Positions 33,620 through 44,430 of a stretch of DNA of 64,000 nt are shown here, piece by piece. The DNA is from Aspidiotus rigidus. Lineage: Eukaryota; Arthropoda; Insecta; Hemiptera; Diaspididae. The stretch is from assembly GCA_035079385.1 (NCBI GenBank), contig JAVHKY010000001.1, positions 9,262,501 to 9,326,500 on the forward strand, read 5' to 3'. Below the pieces are notes generated by a model, which was given only the letters and a program-made list of their open reading frames with translations, was not told the origin of the DNA and ran no database searches. The first letter of the stretch is position 1. Each line of letters begins with the position of its first letter. The position numbers and the translations under genes are program-made.

Positions 33620-33680
33620 TTCAGGCTTGAAGATGGTTATTTAACCGAAAGCGCTCGTCGTCTTTTATTTTTCTGCGGTT
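33620..33680 (+). ncRNA. hammerhead-like motif with altered core, PLE-3 tail
   Basis: TTGAAGA (33627-33633) stands where CTGANGA is expected. It is followed by T, stem GGTT/AACC, GAAA (33647-33650), palindrome AGCGCT (33650-33655) and C. The layout equals the PLE-1 and PLE-2 motifs with AGCGCU as stem III, but core base C3 is changed to U, so activity is doubtful. After it come TTTATTTTTCTGCGGTTTGC words shared with the remnant at 51150-51230 and with 34760-34800. Confidence 0.45.
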
Positions 33681-34696
33681 TGCATGTTTTACTCCACGTC
33701 GGAGTATTCGTCTTTCACGTTTCACAAGAGGCTCTGATAAAACCCATTCGTAAAATGCTGGTTGTCGGATCATGTTGGAGTTTTTTTGTTTTTTTTTCCA
33801 TGTGGCCGTAAACTTTTTAACAACTTAAAACTGTCGCAAACTATTCGACTCGTCTGAAAATCAACATTACATTGAATTGCTCGAAGGCTAGCCGGTCCGG
33901 AATGCGCGAATGTGATGACTAATATGTTTCTTCCCTTTTATATGGACAAGTAGTCGATTTAGTCAGCGCATTACACTTACGAATACGTGATAATAATACA
34001 AATTCAACTGTTCAACCATACTCTAAATTGTATTACCGTACTTTTAATTTTCGTAAACATGTGTAGATAACTGCACGACGAGGAGAAAAATTATTTTGCT
34101 TCTCAAATATTTCACCTTGAAACGGAACGTGCATCACGGAAATACAACAAAGTGTTCGAGTCTCAATATTATTGTTGCCGAAAATTCGCAACAACGAAAT
34201 TAAACTACCTAACAATAATTTTTTTTGTTTTGATATACATCGATCAGAAGAACCTATAAAGTAATCCAACACACGTTGGGGAACGTTTCTTCCATATTAG
34301 TACAGCCTCTCGGCTTAATAACATGAAAAATTGTCTATTCAAAATATTAATAGCAGCCATTGCGCTTAAAACGATGAAACTCGTGCACATTTCGTCGAGC
34401 ATCCATTATGTTATAAAGTTGACCGTACCTATTTCCATAAAATTCGATTTCACGTCATTACTTTTGTACGAATATTTTGGAACATATGCTACACAAGAGA
34501 TTTCGAAAAGGAAATTACGTGTCGACTGAAATGGAGGACTCTCTTCTTTTCGAACACTACCACAAGTGGTACACCAGAAAGTACGGGGTATGAAGTGTTA
34601 TGTGGAGGAATGACGAAAAAAAAAAAAAAAAAAAAAAAAAACATGGAAAGGGAAATAGAGAGGTGTATATCAGCTGGGATGCAAGTTGAAAATGAG
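33681..34696. other. probable PLE-3 tail, then host DNA; no gene
   Basis: The first part is likely the remainder of the PLE-3 3' region. No matching inverted copy was found upstream of PLE-3, so its ends are undefined. A run of about 25 A is at 34615-34640. Confidence 0.4.
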
Positions 34697-34914
34697 CAAG
34701 TAAGAACTAGAATCAATTCTTTTTTTAATTTTACAGTTGTCCACTATGAAGAGGTATACACACGAAGAGTAAAAAAGACAAATACAAAAACCGCAATAAA
34801 ATTACACTATTGAGCGCTTTCGGCTGAACAGCCATTCTCGAGGTACAGAAAGCGGCAAGCTTTTTGTACTTGTCTTCTTTACTCTTCGTAAGTATACCTC
34901 TTCAAGTAAGAACT
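34697..34914 (-). mobile_element. mini-PLE A: 0.2-kb non-autonomous element with PLE-like ends
   Basis: Twelve-base direct repeats CAAGTAAGAACT bracket it (34697-34708 and 34903-34914). Inside: a 39-nt unpaired extension (34709-34747), the arm GAAGAGGTATA to CCGC (34748-34794), a hammerhead-like motif on the minus strand (34805-34845), and the inverted arm (34852-34903). The order is the same as at the 3' end of PLE-1 and PLE-2 read on the minus strand. No coding sequence. The arm word TGCGGTTTTTGTATTTG resembles the PLE-3 tail. Confidence 0.6.
34805..34845 (-). ncRNA. hammerhead-like motif, core degenerate, in mini-PLE A
   Basis: Minus strand: CGAGAA, then TGGCTG-TT-CAGCC, GAAA and palindrome AGCGCT (34818-34813), then C. 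The stem GGCTG/CAGCC is perfect, but the catalytic core does not read CTGANGA. Confidence 0.4.
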
Positions 34915-36841
34915 CTTGTAGGTTAGGTCGATCATTAACCTGTCATTAGTAGGTTTGTTTGCTTTGACATGCAGAAGTTTACCTATAGATGCGTATTCAA
35001 ATTTAGAATTAGAATCCATCTAACACATCGCTGCTGAAGAGTTTTACTCCTCGCGTATAGGATGTTATAGACAATAATATTCATTAAGGAATGATGTAAG
35101 TTTGTCCTACGTTTCAACTTACAAAATGCAAACATCCAAATATTTTAAATTGTGGTCCATTGAGAATGATACAATGACGAAATGAGCATAACAATAGTCA
35201 AAGAAACGCGTATATGATTTCATTTTTGGTAATCTCACAGTCCTTACGATTATTTGATGCTATCGCTCTCTCCAATCACTCTTCTGCTAATCTCCTCATA
35301 AATCTTATCCCCGCTCTCATCGCCACTTTCTATGAACTCAATTCTACGTCATAAGGTGTGCTGCAAAATCAGAAAGAAATAAATTCAAAAAACTTAGAAA
35401 AATCAATAACAAAATTATAAAAAAATGTTCTGGCCGAGTCGATTAATTAAAGATAATTTTCAATATCTTCTTATAGTAGCTCGATTAACCTGTCAGCCAA
35501 GATGAAGTAATTTTCAATAGCGAAAAAAGGCACAATGAAGACATCAACCAGCTTAAACTTCTTGCGAGTCACCAACATCCGTGAGGTCTTCAGCTTGGAC
35601 CTGGCTGTGAAGTCATCAAGTTAGTACCTCACTATTTCTTCTATTTCTTTTTTCTCTCGGGACTCACACATTTCCGGATTAGGTCGACGATTCCAAATCC
35701 GTCAACGGGAAGGAAGCTAAGCCTAGTTCAAGTCGAGTAAAGCCTCGTATTAGTATAGAGTACCACAGGCATATACTAGACCTGGTTCAAAGTTGGTATA
35801 GCTTAATTAAGCCTAGTTTAAAGCTGAAAAGAGTATCTCCACACCATATGTCTTTGAGTCTTTTATCAGTACATCGATCTTGACTGAATCAATATCTAAT
35901 ATGCGTGTATGTTAAGCTAATGAGCTTTTGGGGACCCACTCGCTCTGCTCGTTCGCCCTCACTTGGTTTTGTAACTATTCTGGGTCAAATCAAGGATTCT
36001 GGAGGGGGGGGGGGGGGCGAGGTCGAACTTTTGCGGATTTCCACAAGACTTGACCTCGAAAATTTCCAGTAAACAACTGGGGTGCTGGTAAAAACATTTC
36101 AAAGAGGGGACCTAGTCCCAAACTTGCGAATTTTCGATAGCGGATAAAGGTAAGATATCAAGTGTAAATATTCTTGGGACGTCATCATCATCCGTTCTGC
36201 TTGTGACGTCTTCACCCCCTGACGTCATTAGTTGGTGACGTCATCAGCCTCAAGATCATCAAGCTTTTGACGTCATCAACTTCATCTCTTTCGACATAAG
36301 CTTAGTATAATCTAGTACATTGAATGCTGAGCCTACCTTACGCCTAGTATAGTTTAATATCAGTACAGCGCAGCATAAGCGTATAGTTTAAAGCTCAGAT
36401 TCTTCAAGATTTTGATTCCAATTCTCGATACTAAAACGAATTCCATGCATGGTACAGGTTCCATGCATTCTTTGTTCAACTTCATTAAGGAAGCCGTCGT
36501 TTTCCAATCAGGTCGAGGGTTCGAGGATTCCAAATCCCTCAATGGGAAGAGGGCGGAGACAGAGCCTAGCATGTTAAGCTTAGTACAGCCTCCTACAAAC
36601 ACATTGCGTAGTATAAACATATGCTAGACCTAGTTTAAAGGTAATATTCAAGCAGAAATCCCGCACCTTTGGCGCGTACTACCAATATTTTATTTCAAAC
36701 TCATACCATAAATTTATTTCCAAATACATTAATACCATGTACCACTTGTACTGCGTACATTGAAGAAAAAAATATTACATCAAAGAAAGAAGAAATTATT
36801 CCAATCCGTATGGAAATCAGTCATCATCCATTTTACCTACT
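34915..36841. other. no gene; dispersed repeats
   Basis: The stretch 35245-35340 is similar to 17470-17590. 35735-35935, 36300-36400 and 36565-36650 carry words of the CTAGTATA/GCCTAGTTTAAAG repeat family. A poly-G tract lies at about 36003-36017. Around 36180-36290 the word GACGTCA(TC) occurs five or more times, a local cluster of CRE-like palindromes of unknown meaning. Confidence 0.4.
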
Positions 36842-37603
36842 ATCATGAATAGAGCTAGGATTCCTCGGTTTTTGTCGAATGAGTTTGCTAACGGGCAGAT
36901 CAGTAGAAATGAAATAGGAGTACGTTTCATAGTGGTAGGGACACATAAAAAAAATTTTATTTAACCGAAAAAAACCGAAAACCTTTTCAAGTACCGAAAA
37001 CGGGCATAAAACCGAAAATGACCAAAATGGTGAAATTTATCAAAACAGTAGAAAAAAACAGTATAGCGAACAATTTTGAGAAATGGAAGTACAGAAACGA
37101 TGCAATAGATGAAAAAAACTGTGTTACTCATCTACTCCAGTCGACGTAGAACGTTCGTTCTCCGATTGTAATAGTATATTACGCAACTAGGGGAAAAAAA
37201 GTGAAGAGTGACCTTCGAGTGCGAAATTTGCGGAACGAGGCGAAGCCGAGTGTAGCAAATGGCGCGAGAAGTAACTTTTCACTTTTTTTCACCAAGTTGC
37301 GTACGATATTTTATTGTATAGAGGGTTGTAAACGCCACCACCCGGGCAATAAACGGGCGTTTATTACCCTGAATCCAATAAATATATTCTTATGGACAGA
37401 AGACACTCTTTCACACAAGATGACCTCGAAAAGTACATTGTCGTGCTCTTCAATAAGCAGTTTTTGTAAAAATGTCAAAATTTCAGAAAAATTTGTATCA
37501 TTTTTAATTTTTTTTCTATTTTACCGAATAAAACCGAAAATGAGATTTCTTAAACCGATTTTCAATGTTTTTACAACCGAAAAATCCGAGCTCTAATCAT
37601 GAA
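36842..37603. mobile_element. hAT MITE (746 bp) with 8-bp target duplication
   Basis: ATCATGAA occurs at 36842-36849 and 37596-37603. The element starts TAGAGCTAGGATTCCTCGGTT (36850; one residue change from the other end) and ends AACCGAAAAATCCGAGCTCTA (37595). Repeated ACCGAAAA words lie just inside both ends, as hAT subterminal transposase-binding repeats often do. The only frame inside (37201-37596) has no transposase motif. The terminal style (AGAG-TCGGATTTTT) resembles the full hAT at 38814-41111, but the internal repeats differ. Confidence 0.72.
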
Positions 37604-38805
37604 TAAGGCATCTTACACCTTTACTGCCTGTTTTGCACCGTACAAATTTCACCCGTAGACCCACTCATCTTATACGTCAAATTTTTAAATCTTGGAGCTC
37701 ACTTTATATAATCACTAATCGATGCCTCGCCGTATGAAAAACCATTTCATTACTGAGAAGAATCTTTCCTTCCTCCACCAAGTTGGTTTTTCACCTCTTC
37801 AGTAAATTCTACTGCAAAAATTGGTGTCATACATCAATTTGAACGTAAAATACGTTTTAACACGGAACCAAACAGACAATAGTGCAAAGTAATAACCCTT
37901 GTAAAAGTTGTGATCCAAGTAAAAGATGATGAGAAGAATTTATTATTTTATCCAATATTCTGTGTTTTTTTTTATCCACAAAATTTCACTCTTATAGTTC
38001 ATTAAAGGATAGGCCTGTGCACCTATGTTTCCTTAGTTGACTTGCATATACGAACATACTCGTTTTTCTCTTTTCTCTCTTGACCTACATTCCTAATTCA
38101 CCAACTACTATACGTCATATAGTCCAAATATTCCCCAATTCTATCTCTCGTACTCTTACTATCCCGTCCTGCCCATATTCCAACGCAGAAATTTGCCCGT
38201 TCACGCATCTTTCATGGGTCTAATTGTTCATGAGTCATGATCACTCATCTAATATAATCAAAACCTACTCTCTGACCAATGCCACAAACCCAGTGAATTT
38301 AAAAAGTTCTATTCTTCTTCTATCAACTTGATATTTTCTCTCTTTTGTAAGGTTCTGTAGCAAAACACATTGCGAATCGCAGTGGAGTAGTTCATCAATA
38401 AAATCAAATCATTCAAATATTCTTAGCACGAGTATGAATAAGAAAAAGTCATCACAGAAATATACTCAACTACATTAATTTGTTCCCAGGCCACTCGACG
38501 CGCAGAAACAATAACTCGCATTTTTATATGGTAGAACGCAATGTGCAGCGTAAATCAATGTCAATGATACAGAGTAGTAAGAGGTGTTCACTTGTCACGC
38601 GCTGTAGCGGCGTATCAGTGCATTTACAGAAAAAATATGTAGAGACCTTTTTTATAGGAAATTTTACGATGAACAATTTTTGTTTCAACTTTTTTTCTCT
38701 AAAATCGTTTGTTTGCGAATTAGAGCTAGAAAACTAAAAAAATCCTTCCTTGTACCCCCTGGGGGAAATGCTCCACTCGGAATGTTGGGGAAACTTGGGA
38801 AAAGA
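37604..38805. other. no gene recognised
   Basis: No motif-bearing frame. The stretch separates two hAT insertions. Confidence 0.4.
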
Positions 38806-39282
38806 CTCATGAGCAGAGCGCGGATTCTTAGGCATTTGTAAGTTTTTTTCCTCAAAGGGCAGACGGCTAAAAATGAAATAGAAGTCCGTTTCATAACGCA
38901 CTGACCGTTGGAAAAAATGTTCATGTTGCCTAAAAATGCCTAAAATGAAATAAATGCCTTAAATAGCGTTATTGCCTAAAAATGCCTAGAATCACAAAAA
39001 TTGTAAAAAAAAAAAAATAAACATTGAAAAACGAAATACGAGTCAATGAAAAGTACGTGTACGGACAACGACGCGCTGATTAATTATAGGACGTATGTGA
39101 ATTTTTGTTCATGTTCCAACACAGCCCTGTACTGATAGAAAAAGATGAGCATGAATGTGATTGTATGAAGGTTTGCTCATACAGCGGTGTAGACTGTACG
39201 TAGTCTGTTATAGTTCGCACTTCGGATTATTCACTTGCTAAAGAAAATTCTATTTGATCATTTGCGCTACATTATTCCAATC

Positions 39283-39451
39283 ATGGGGAAAATGAAATCG
39301 TCTCGAAGTTCATCAATACGTCAATGGATAGCACCCTACAATAAGAACGGTGAGGTACTATTTTCCGACGGTACAATTATCACCTGCTTAGTTTGCGGTA
39401 AAGATCTTGGTGCTACGAAGAAGAACCATGTTGACAACCATTGTAGATCTG
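39283..39451 (+). CDS. hAT transposase, exon 1 (BED-type zinc finger)
   Basis: Starts at ATG 39283 (MGKMKSSRSSSIRQWI); an upstream in-frame extension lacks an ATG further 5' in good context. It contains ITCLVCGKDLGATKKNHVDNH, a zinc-finger pattern of two Cys followed by His residues, as in the BED-like finger at the N-terminus of CGGBP1-related hAT transposases. It ends at TCTG|GTACGT, a good splice donor. The reading frame hits a stop a few bases past the donor, so splicing to exon 2 is needed. Confidence 0.7.
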
Positions 39452-39527
39452 GTACGTAAATTTCAGTTGTTTCGGTAGGCCTACGTATTTTTTTCATGAA
39501 TTGAACAACATGTCATTCTTCTCGCAG
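39452..39527 (+). other. hAT transposase intron (76 nt)
   Basis: GTACGT at 39452 and TTCTTCTCGCAG ending at 39527. Removal joins G with TC to make a Val codon and continues the exon 2 frame through SHEAALHRTTRNHL, which completes the His pattern of the finger. Confidence 0.65.
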
Positions 39528-40867
39528 TCTCGCACGAAGCAGCCTTACATCGTACAACTCGAAACCACTTGAAACAAACCACATTGCCTGTTGTAGCTCC
39601 GATGAATACATCATCTGAGGATTTTGGTCGAGAATTATGTGAAGCTTTCCTAAGTGTCAACATTCCGCTACACAAACTAGCTGATACAAAGGAGCGACCG
39701 AACAAGTTGAGACTCTGCTTGGAGAAGTATACTAAACTACGTGTACCATCTGAAAGCACTCTACGGAAGACTCACGTTCCTTCAATTTTTGATGCAACAA
39801 TGTGTAACTTACGAAATAAAATTGGGACCAACAATGTTTACATAATAGTGGATGAAAGTACCAACTCACGAGGAGAATACGTCGCTAATCTTCTCATTGG
39901 TACATTGCTACCGTTTGCGCCTGGAGATTCATACCTCATAGCCTCTAGACACTTAACAAAAACTAATGCCGACACAGTCACGGCTTTCGTTAATAATTCG
40001 CTTATTCAGTTCTATAGTGGAGAAGTATTTGCTGATCGCGTACTCCTTCTCGTCACAGATGCCGCCCCGTATATGGTCAAAGTGGGAAAAAATCTGAAGG
40101 TCATCTACCCCAACCTAATTTCCGTGACGTGTATTGCGCACGGCATACATCGCCTCTGCGAAAAAGTACGAGAGCTGTTTCCTGACATCAATAGCCTCGT
40201 AAGTTCATCAAGAAAAATCTTTTTAAAATGTCCTGCACGTATTGCAATTTACAAACAGTTCATGCATTGCGAACTGCCTCCCGATGTCGTCATAACGCGT
40301 TGGGGGACGTGGATCGAAGCGGCCGTTTTTTTTGCGACTCATTACGATGATTTCTCAATAGTAGTAGATGAATTACGCTCTGATGACTCTAAGTATATCG
40401 ACCCACTAAAAACTTTGATGAAGAAAAGTACACTTCGTGCAGATTTAGCATTTGTTAACACATACCTCTCCTTTCTATCCCAAGCACTAACAAAATTACA
40501 AACCAAAGGACTATCTTTGAACGACCAGTTAGCTGTAGTGGATGATGTTACATCTAAAATTCATTCAATTCCTGGTACACGAGGTCTTCATCTGAAACGT
40601 AAAATTGACGATATCTTTCAGAAAAATGAGGGACTTATTCAGCTACGACGATTGAATGATGCTGTCATTCAAGGTATTGGTACCAGCAGTGTGAAGAGTC
40701 CCGCGATTGGGAGCGCGTACACGTATGCTCCAATGATGCCCGTAGACGTAGAAAGGTCCTTCTCAGACTATAAATTGATTTTAACAGATAGAAGGACCGC
40801 TTTTACTGAAGAAAATTTAGAGAAACATATCATTGTAATGTTTAATTCGAGATATGACACATTATAG
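39528..40867 (+). CDS. hAT transposase, exon 2 (catalytic and dimerisation part)
   Basis: About 446 codons, open throughout, stop TAG at 40865. Features in order: FGRELCEAFLSVNIPLHKL; KLRVPSESTLRKTHVP; IIVDESTNSRGEYVANLL, holding the first catalytic Asp; LLLVTDAAPYMVKVG, holding the second; SVTCIAHGIHRLCEKVRELF, with the hAT CxxH signature; VITRWGTWIEAAVFF, the conserved RW motif; and at the C-terminus PVDVERSFSDYKLILTDRR with FTEENLEKHIIVMFNSR, the hAT-type C-terminal dimerisation region. It should act in the nucleus to cut and paste its own element. The closest family I recognise is the group related to the vertebrate protein CGGBP1. No disabling mutation was seen. Confidence 0.82.
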
Positions 40868-41119
40868 ACTTGCATCGTTTTATACCATATTTACAATCGT
40901 TTTATTCCATATTTTACGTCAATTTTTTTTATATTTACCTTAATTTTCTCCATATTTACATCAATTTTCTCTGTTTTAATCAATTTTCTTAGCAATTACG
41001 ATCATTTTTTGAATACTCAATACATTTATGACAATGATGCCTAATACTGCCTAATTTATCATTTTAAGTGCCTAAAATTACCTCCTTCACTGCCTAAAAA
41101 TCCGCGCTCTGCTCATGAG

Positions 41120-43199
41120 AAAGTTCCCAACAACTTTTCCAAGTTTCGCTTCTGTACCATTTATTGTTTTTTTCGACCTTTAAAATGGCTAATTTTACTG
41201 GACTAGCCTGTTTATGTTCATTGAAGGCTGTTCACGTGTGTAAGTAAGCAGTTTTTGTCTCGACTTCCATTCGAAATTAAAAACCAAGAACATTATTCTA
41301 ATCGAGCAGGTGCAAGCATGCTTTTAAACGTACAACTTTCAAAAACCAACACCTGTTTCATTTTAAGAAACTCGTTTGTCTCTCCCATACAGAATATTAG
41401 GACTTACGAGAAGATACAAAATATTTCAATTTTAGTTAATGTATTCTTTTTCGATGATGAAACGTTGAAAATTATTCTCTACAATGATACACGTGAATTC
41501 CGCAAGGCGGATCAATCGAGTTGGAGCTCTCTACAGAAAAATTCTAAATTAGAACGGTTGTTCGCTTTCGCTAGAACACTTAGATGAAGCGATAAAGAAA
41601 TGCACATTGTAGAGGACGAATCCAATGTGATAATTGAGGCAATAAATAGCGTGTTACAAAGAAAAAAGAAAGAGCAAATTTGATAACGTAGTACTCGATT
41701 TGGACCAGTTCACTACGACATACGCGCGCGTAAGCAAAATCACTAGTTCTCTAAGACTTTTTACCAAATTCAATTTACATGATTTGCTCGAAATGAAAGG
41801 ATATTATCGTAGTAATTTATCATCATTATGACCCTGGTTTAGTTAGTACGTTATACAAATAGATGCATAAAGTGCGCGATTATAAACGAGTGCGAAAGTT
41901 CGCAAAGCCGGCGACAGCGGCTGAAGTAAACTCAGGAGTTGATACTTTTTATTATGAAGTAAATCAGATCATCGAACTTCAGCGCATACACAACTCCAGC
42001 AAAATTAAAAACAGCTCACATTTATTACCCTGTTATACATTTTATCCCGCTTTCTTCGTTATCACTTATCATCTTGAAAGCGAGACTATCCCACGCAAAA
42101 TTAAGATATGAGTTCACGTCACTCCTGTTCGCTTTTCGATCATTCGACCATGAAAAATGAGAGCCTAAAAAATTACTAGGGGGCAATGATTGCACTTTTT
42201 CTTCAGCCTCATCAATGCGAATAGCATAAAAGTGGTTCGACAAAAAAACGTCAGAAGGCAAGTTACATTGAAGAATGTTTCAAGAACCTTTCGGATGAAT
42301 AGGACGTGAAACATAGACAAATAATTCGAACAGCATTCATAAATATACGACTCAAAAGAATAGTTTTTCAATATTTAAAACCGTTATCTTTTCTGAGAAA
42401 TGAGGTTGGGTGACAGCGGTTACGCATACGTTTTACAGCTGGACATTTTCTGCACTTGTTATCGAAACTCTGGTTAAACTAGCGATGATATGTTTTTCGT
42501 ATTTTTCAAATGAATTCTTTCGCGAAATTGTATGCGTCGAATTCACAAAGTCTCATCAACCTATTTTTACAAGCATACAAAAAAATGTGTCATTAGTTGA
42601 ACGTAGAACAACGAAGAGCGAATTAAAGTTATAACACCTTTAGCTTCTTACAGTGGGAATTTCGCGATAGGAATGGGTGCGATGATTCCGTGTGAAACTC
42701 AACCTTTGATAATCGGGTGTATGGACTAGCCAAGCTCCATAAGCGCTGTACAACATTCATAAGAAGAAACCTGGGCGCGCCGATAGGTTGTGTTGACACT
42801 TTAGCGGTGTGTTGACGCATTAACACAGTCGTTGTTGTCTGCCGATGCGTGAAAAAAAAACAAGTCCCACTATTTTCCAACACATGTCGAGTACCTGCGG
42901 CGTCCGGGTTTCTTCCCACGAAAAATGTGTCTTGGCTAGTCCATACTCTATAGATGTTCGAAAAACTCAACAGTAGTCTAGGCCTTTTTTATCGAGACAG
43001 GAATTTCGTTTGACGAGCTGAATGAAGCACAATACGTTCATCATCCTCTCAAAATGATTTCTTTTATTTACTCGTACAACGAGTCGACAGAAAAGGAACT
43101 ATAAACGCAGAGCACTGGCTTAGGCCTTCTCTGGCTTTCATCGAGCTATTTTTGATGACTAACACTTTCTGGGACTGTGGAAGAGAGTTCTCATCAGCA
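41120..43199. other. no gene recognised
   Basis: The frames at 41255-41587 (plus) and 42629-42970 (minus) have no motif and no splice context that would support them. Confidence 0.4.
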
Positions 43200-44177
43200 G
43201 AAATGTGGCAATCGAGCTAGCCGCGAATCTAAAACAGAAAAGTTTTCCCCATATTATGTTTTTTCCGGGGCAAAACCTACCGGTTTTCGCCATGGGAGGA
43301 CCATTATCAGCTTTAGTCGCAAACGGCTTCATCAGACGATACAGGGCGCGGAACACGTTCTCTATTATAAGCGTTACGTTGACGGTATTCTGTGTGTGGG
43401 ACGGTCCTGACGAAGCATTACAAAAGTTCCTGACTTCGATGAACGAATTCCATCCATCCATGAAGTTCACTTTAGAAATGGGTAACAACACTATCAACTT
43501 CCTTGACCTCACCCTACACCTCACACCAGTACATTCTAATCCAACAGTTGAATTTTCCATCCATAGGAAAGAGACGTTCACTGGTATCGCAATCTCCAAT
43601 GACTCACTACATCCACGTACTCACAAACTGGTTCAAATAAATGCCGCTATCCTCCCCCTCCCTCTGTCTGAGGCGTCTCAAGAAACCGAAACGCACTTCA
43701 TCAAAAGTAGGGCGAGAAGAAAGGGACTGAACCTCAATATTCAGTCAATGATCAGGCGTTCTATTGGCCGAGTGTAACATCGAAGCTCCCCTTCCTGAAC
43801 CCTCACCCTGGCAACGCTGGATTCGCCTCCCCTATCTGGGGAAAGTATCGAATCAATTGGCACGAGAACTCGGGAAATATGGTTATAAAACAGGCTTCTA
43901 TCCACTCGCTACCCTCAGACAACTCATCGACCTCAAAGATGTGATCCCGGCCGACCAAAAATCGGGAATATACAGACTCGAATGTGGCGATTGCGACGCG
44001 CTGTATATTGGACAGAGCGAGCACCGAACGGCTTTCAACACAAAAAAGCCTTTGGATTCCGCCATGACCAAATATTGCCTTGAGAAGGAGCATAATTTCA
44101 TTAAGGTATCCGGCAAAATTATATACCCATGCTCAAAAGGCAACTTGATGAACGAGTCGAAGAAAGTGAAACAATAG
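43200..44177 (+). pseudogene. PLE-4 RT and GIY-YIG remnant with deletions
   Basis: IELAANLKQKSFP (43208-43248) matches the stretch just before motif A in PLE-1. The text then jumps to the FFPGQNLPVFAMGGPLSALV segment (motif B), so motif A and its Asp are deleted. At motif C the correct frame reads KRYVDGILCV (changed from YVDD), but it lies in another frame from the flanks, so a frameshift is present. FTLEMGNNTINFLDLTLHL, FSIHRKETFTGIAI and THKL follow. The frame 43764-44177 is the nuclease: SGIYRLECGDCDALYIGQ joins directly to SEHRTAF, an in-frame loss of about ten residues including the nuclease Arg segment. Closest in the window to PLE-1. Confidence 0.8.
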
Positions 44178-44384
44178 CAACTATTAAAGATCATGGTAGG
44201 TAGTAAGGTGCTGAACGATATTGACGCTACCTCTCTCACGCCCATTATACGGTTCATCCTTAAGCACAAAACTCGCGATGACGCATCAGCCGCTGCAAAT
44301 TAAAGCTTGGACGTCGTTCGAGGCGTCGCGTTGTATGAAGTAGACTAATCTCATTTTTGTCTTTTAGTTGTATTCTTTTTCTCA

Positions 44385-44430
44385 CCAGATGATGGTCGTC
44401 CTGCCACATCCGAATCCGGTGCTGAACTAT
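44385..44430 (+). ncRNA. degenerate hammerhead-like motif, PLE-4 tail
   Basis: CAGATGA stands for CTGATGA, and GAATCCGGT for GAAACCGGT, with ATGGTCGT between, as in PLE-1. Both catalytic boxes are mutated, so it is a fossil. It marks the 3' tail of PLE-4. Confidence 0.5.

Larger units (their letters stand above)
38806..41119 (+). mobile_element. full-length hAT transposon (2.3 kb) with 8-bp target duplication
   Basis: CTCATGAG occurs at 38806-38813 and 41112-41119. The ends are CAGAGCGCGGATTCTTAGGCA (38814) and, inverted, the same with one difference (41111). Inside each end are repeated TGCCTAAAAAT words (38929-38985 and 41039-41100), likely transposase-binding sites. It carries a two-exon transposase gene (39283-40867). 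Ends, duplication and gene are all preserved, which suggests a recent and perhaps still active insertion. Confidence 0.88.

Noticed and set aside
36510..36550. GGTTCGAGGATTCC text resembling a tRNA T-arm (B box)
   Set aside because: No matching A box, anticodon arm or acceptor pairing could be built around it.
39481..39759. Minus-strand frame of 92 codons opposite the hAT transposase
   Set aside because: Shadow of the transposase exon; no motif of its own.
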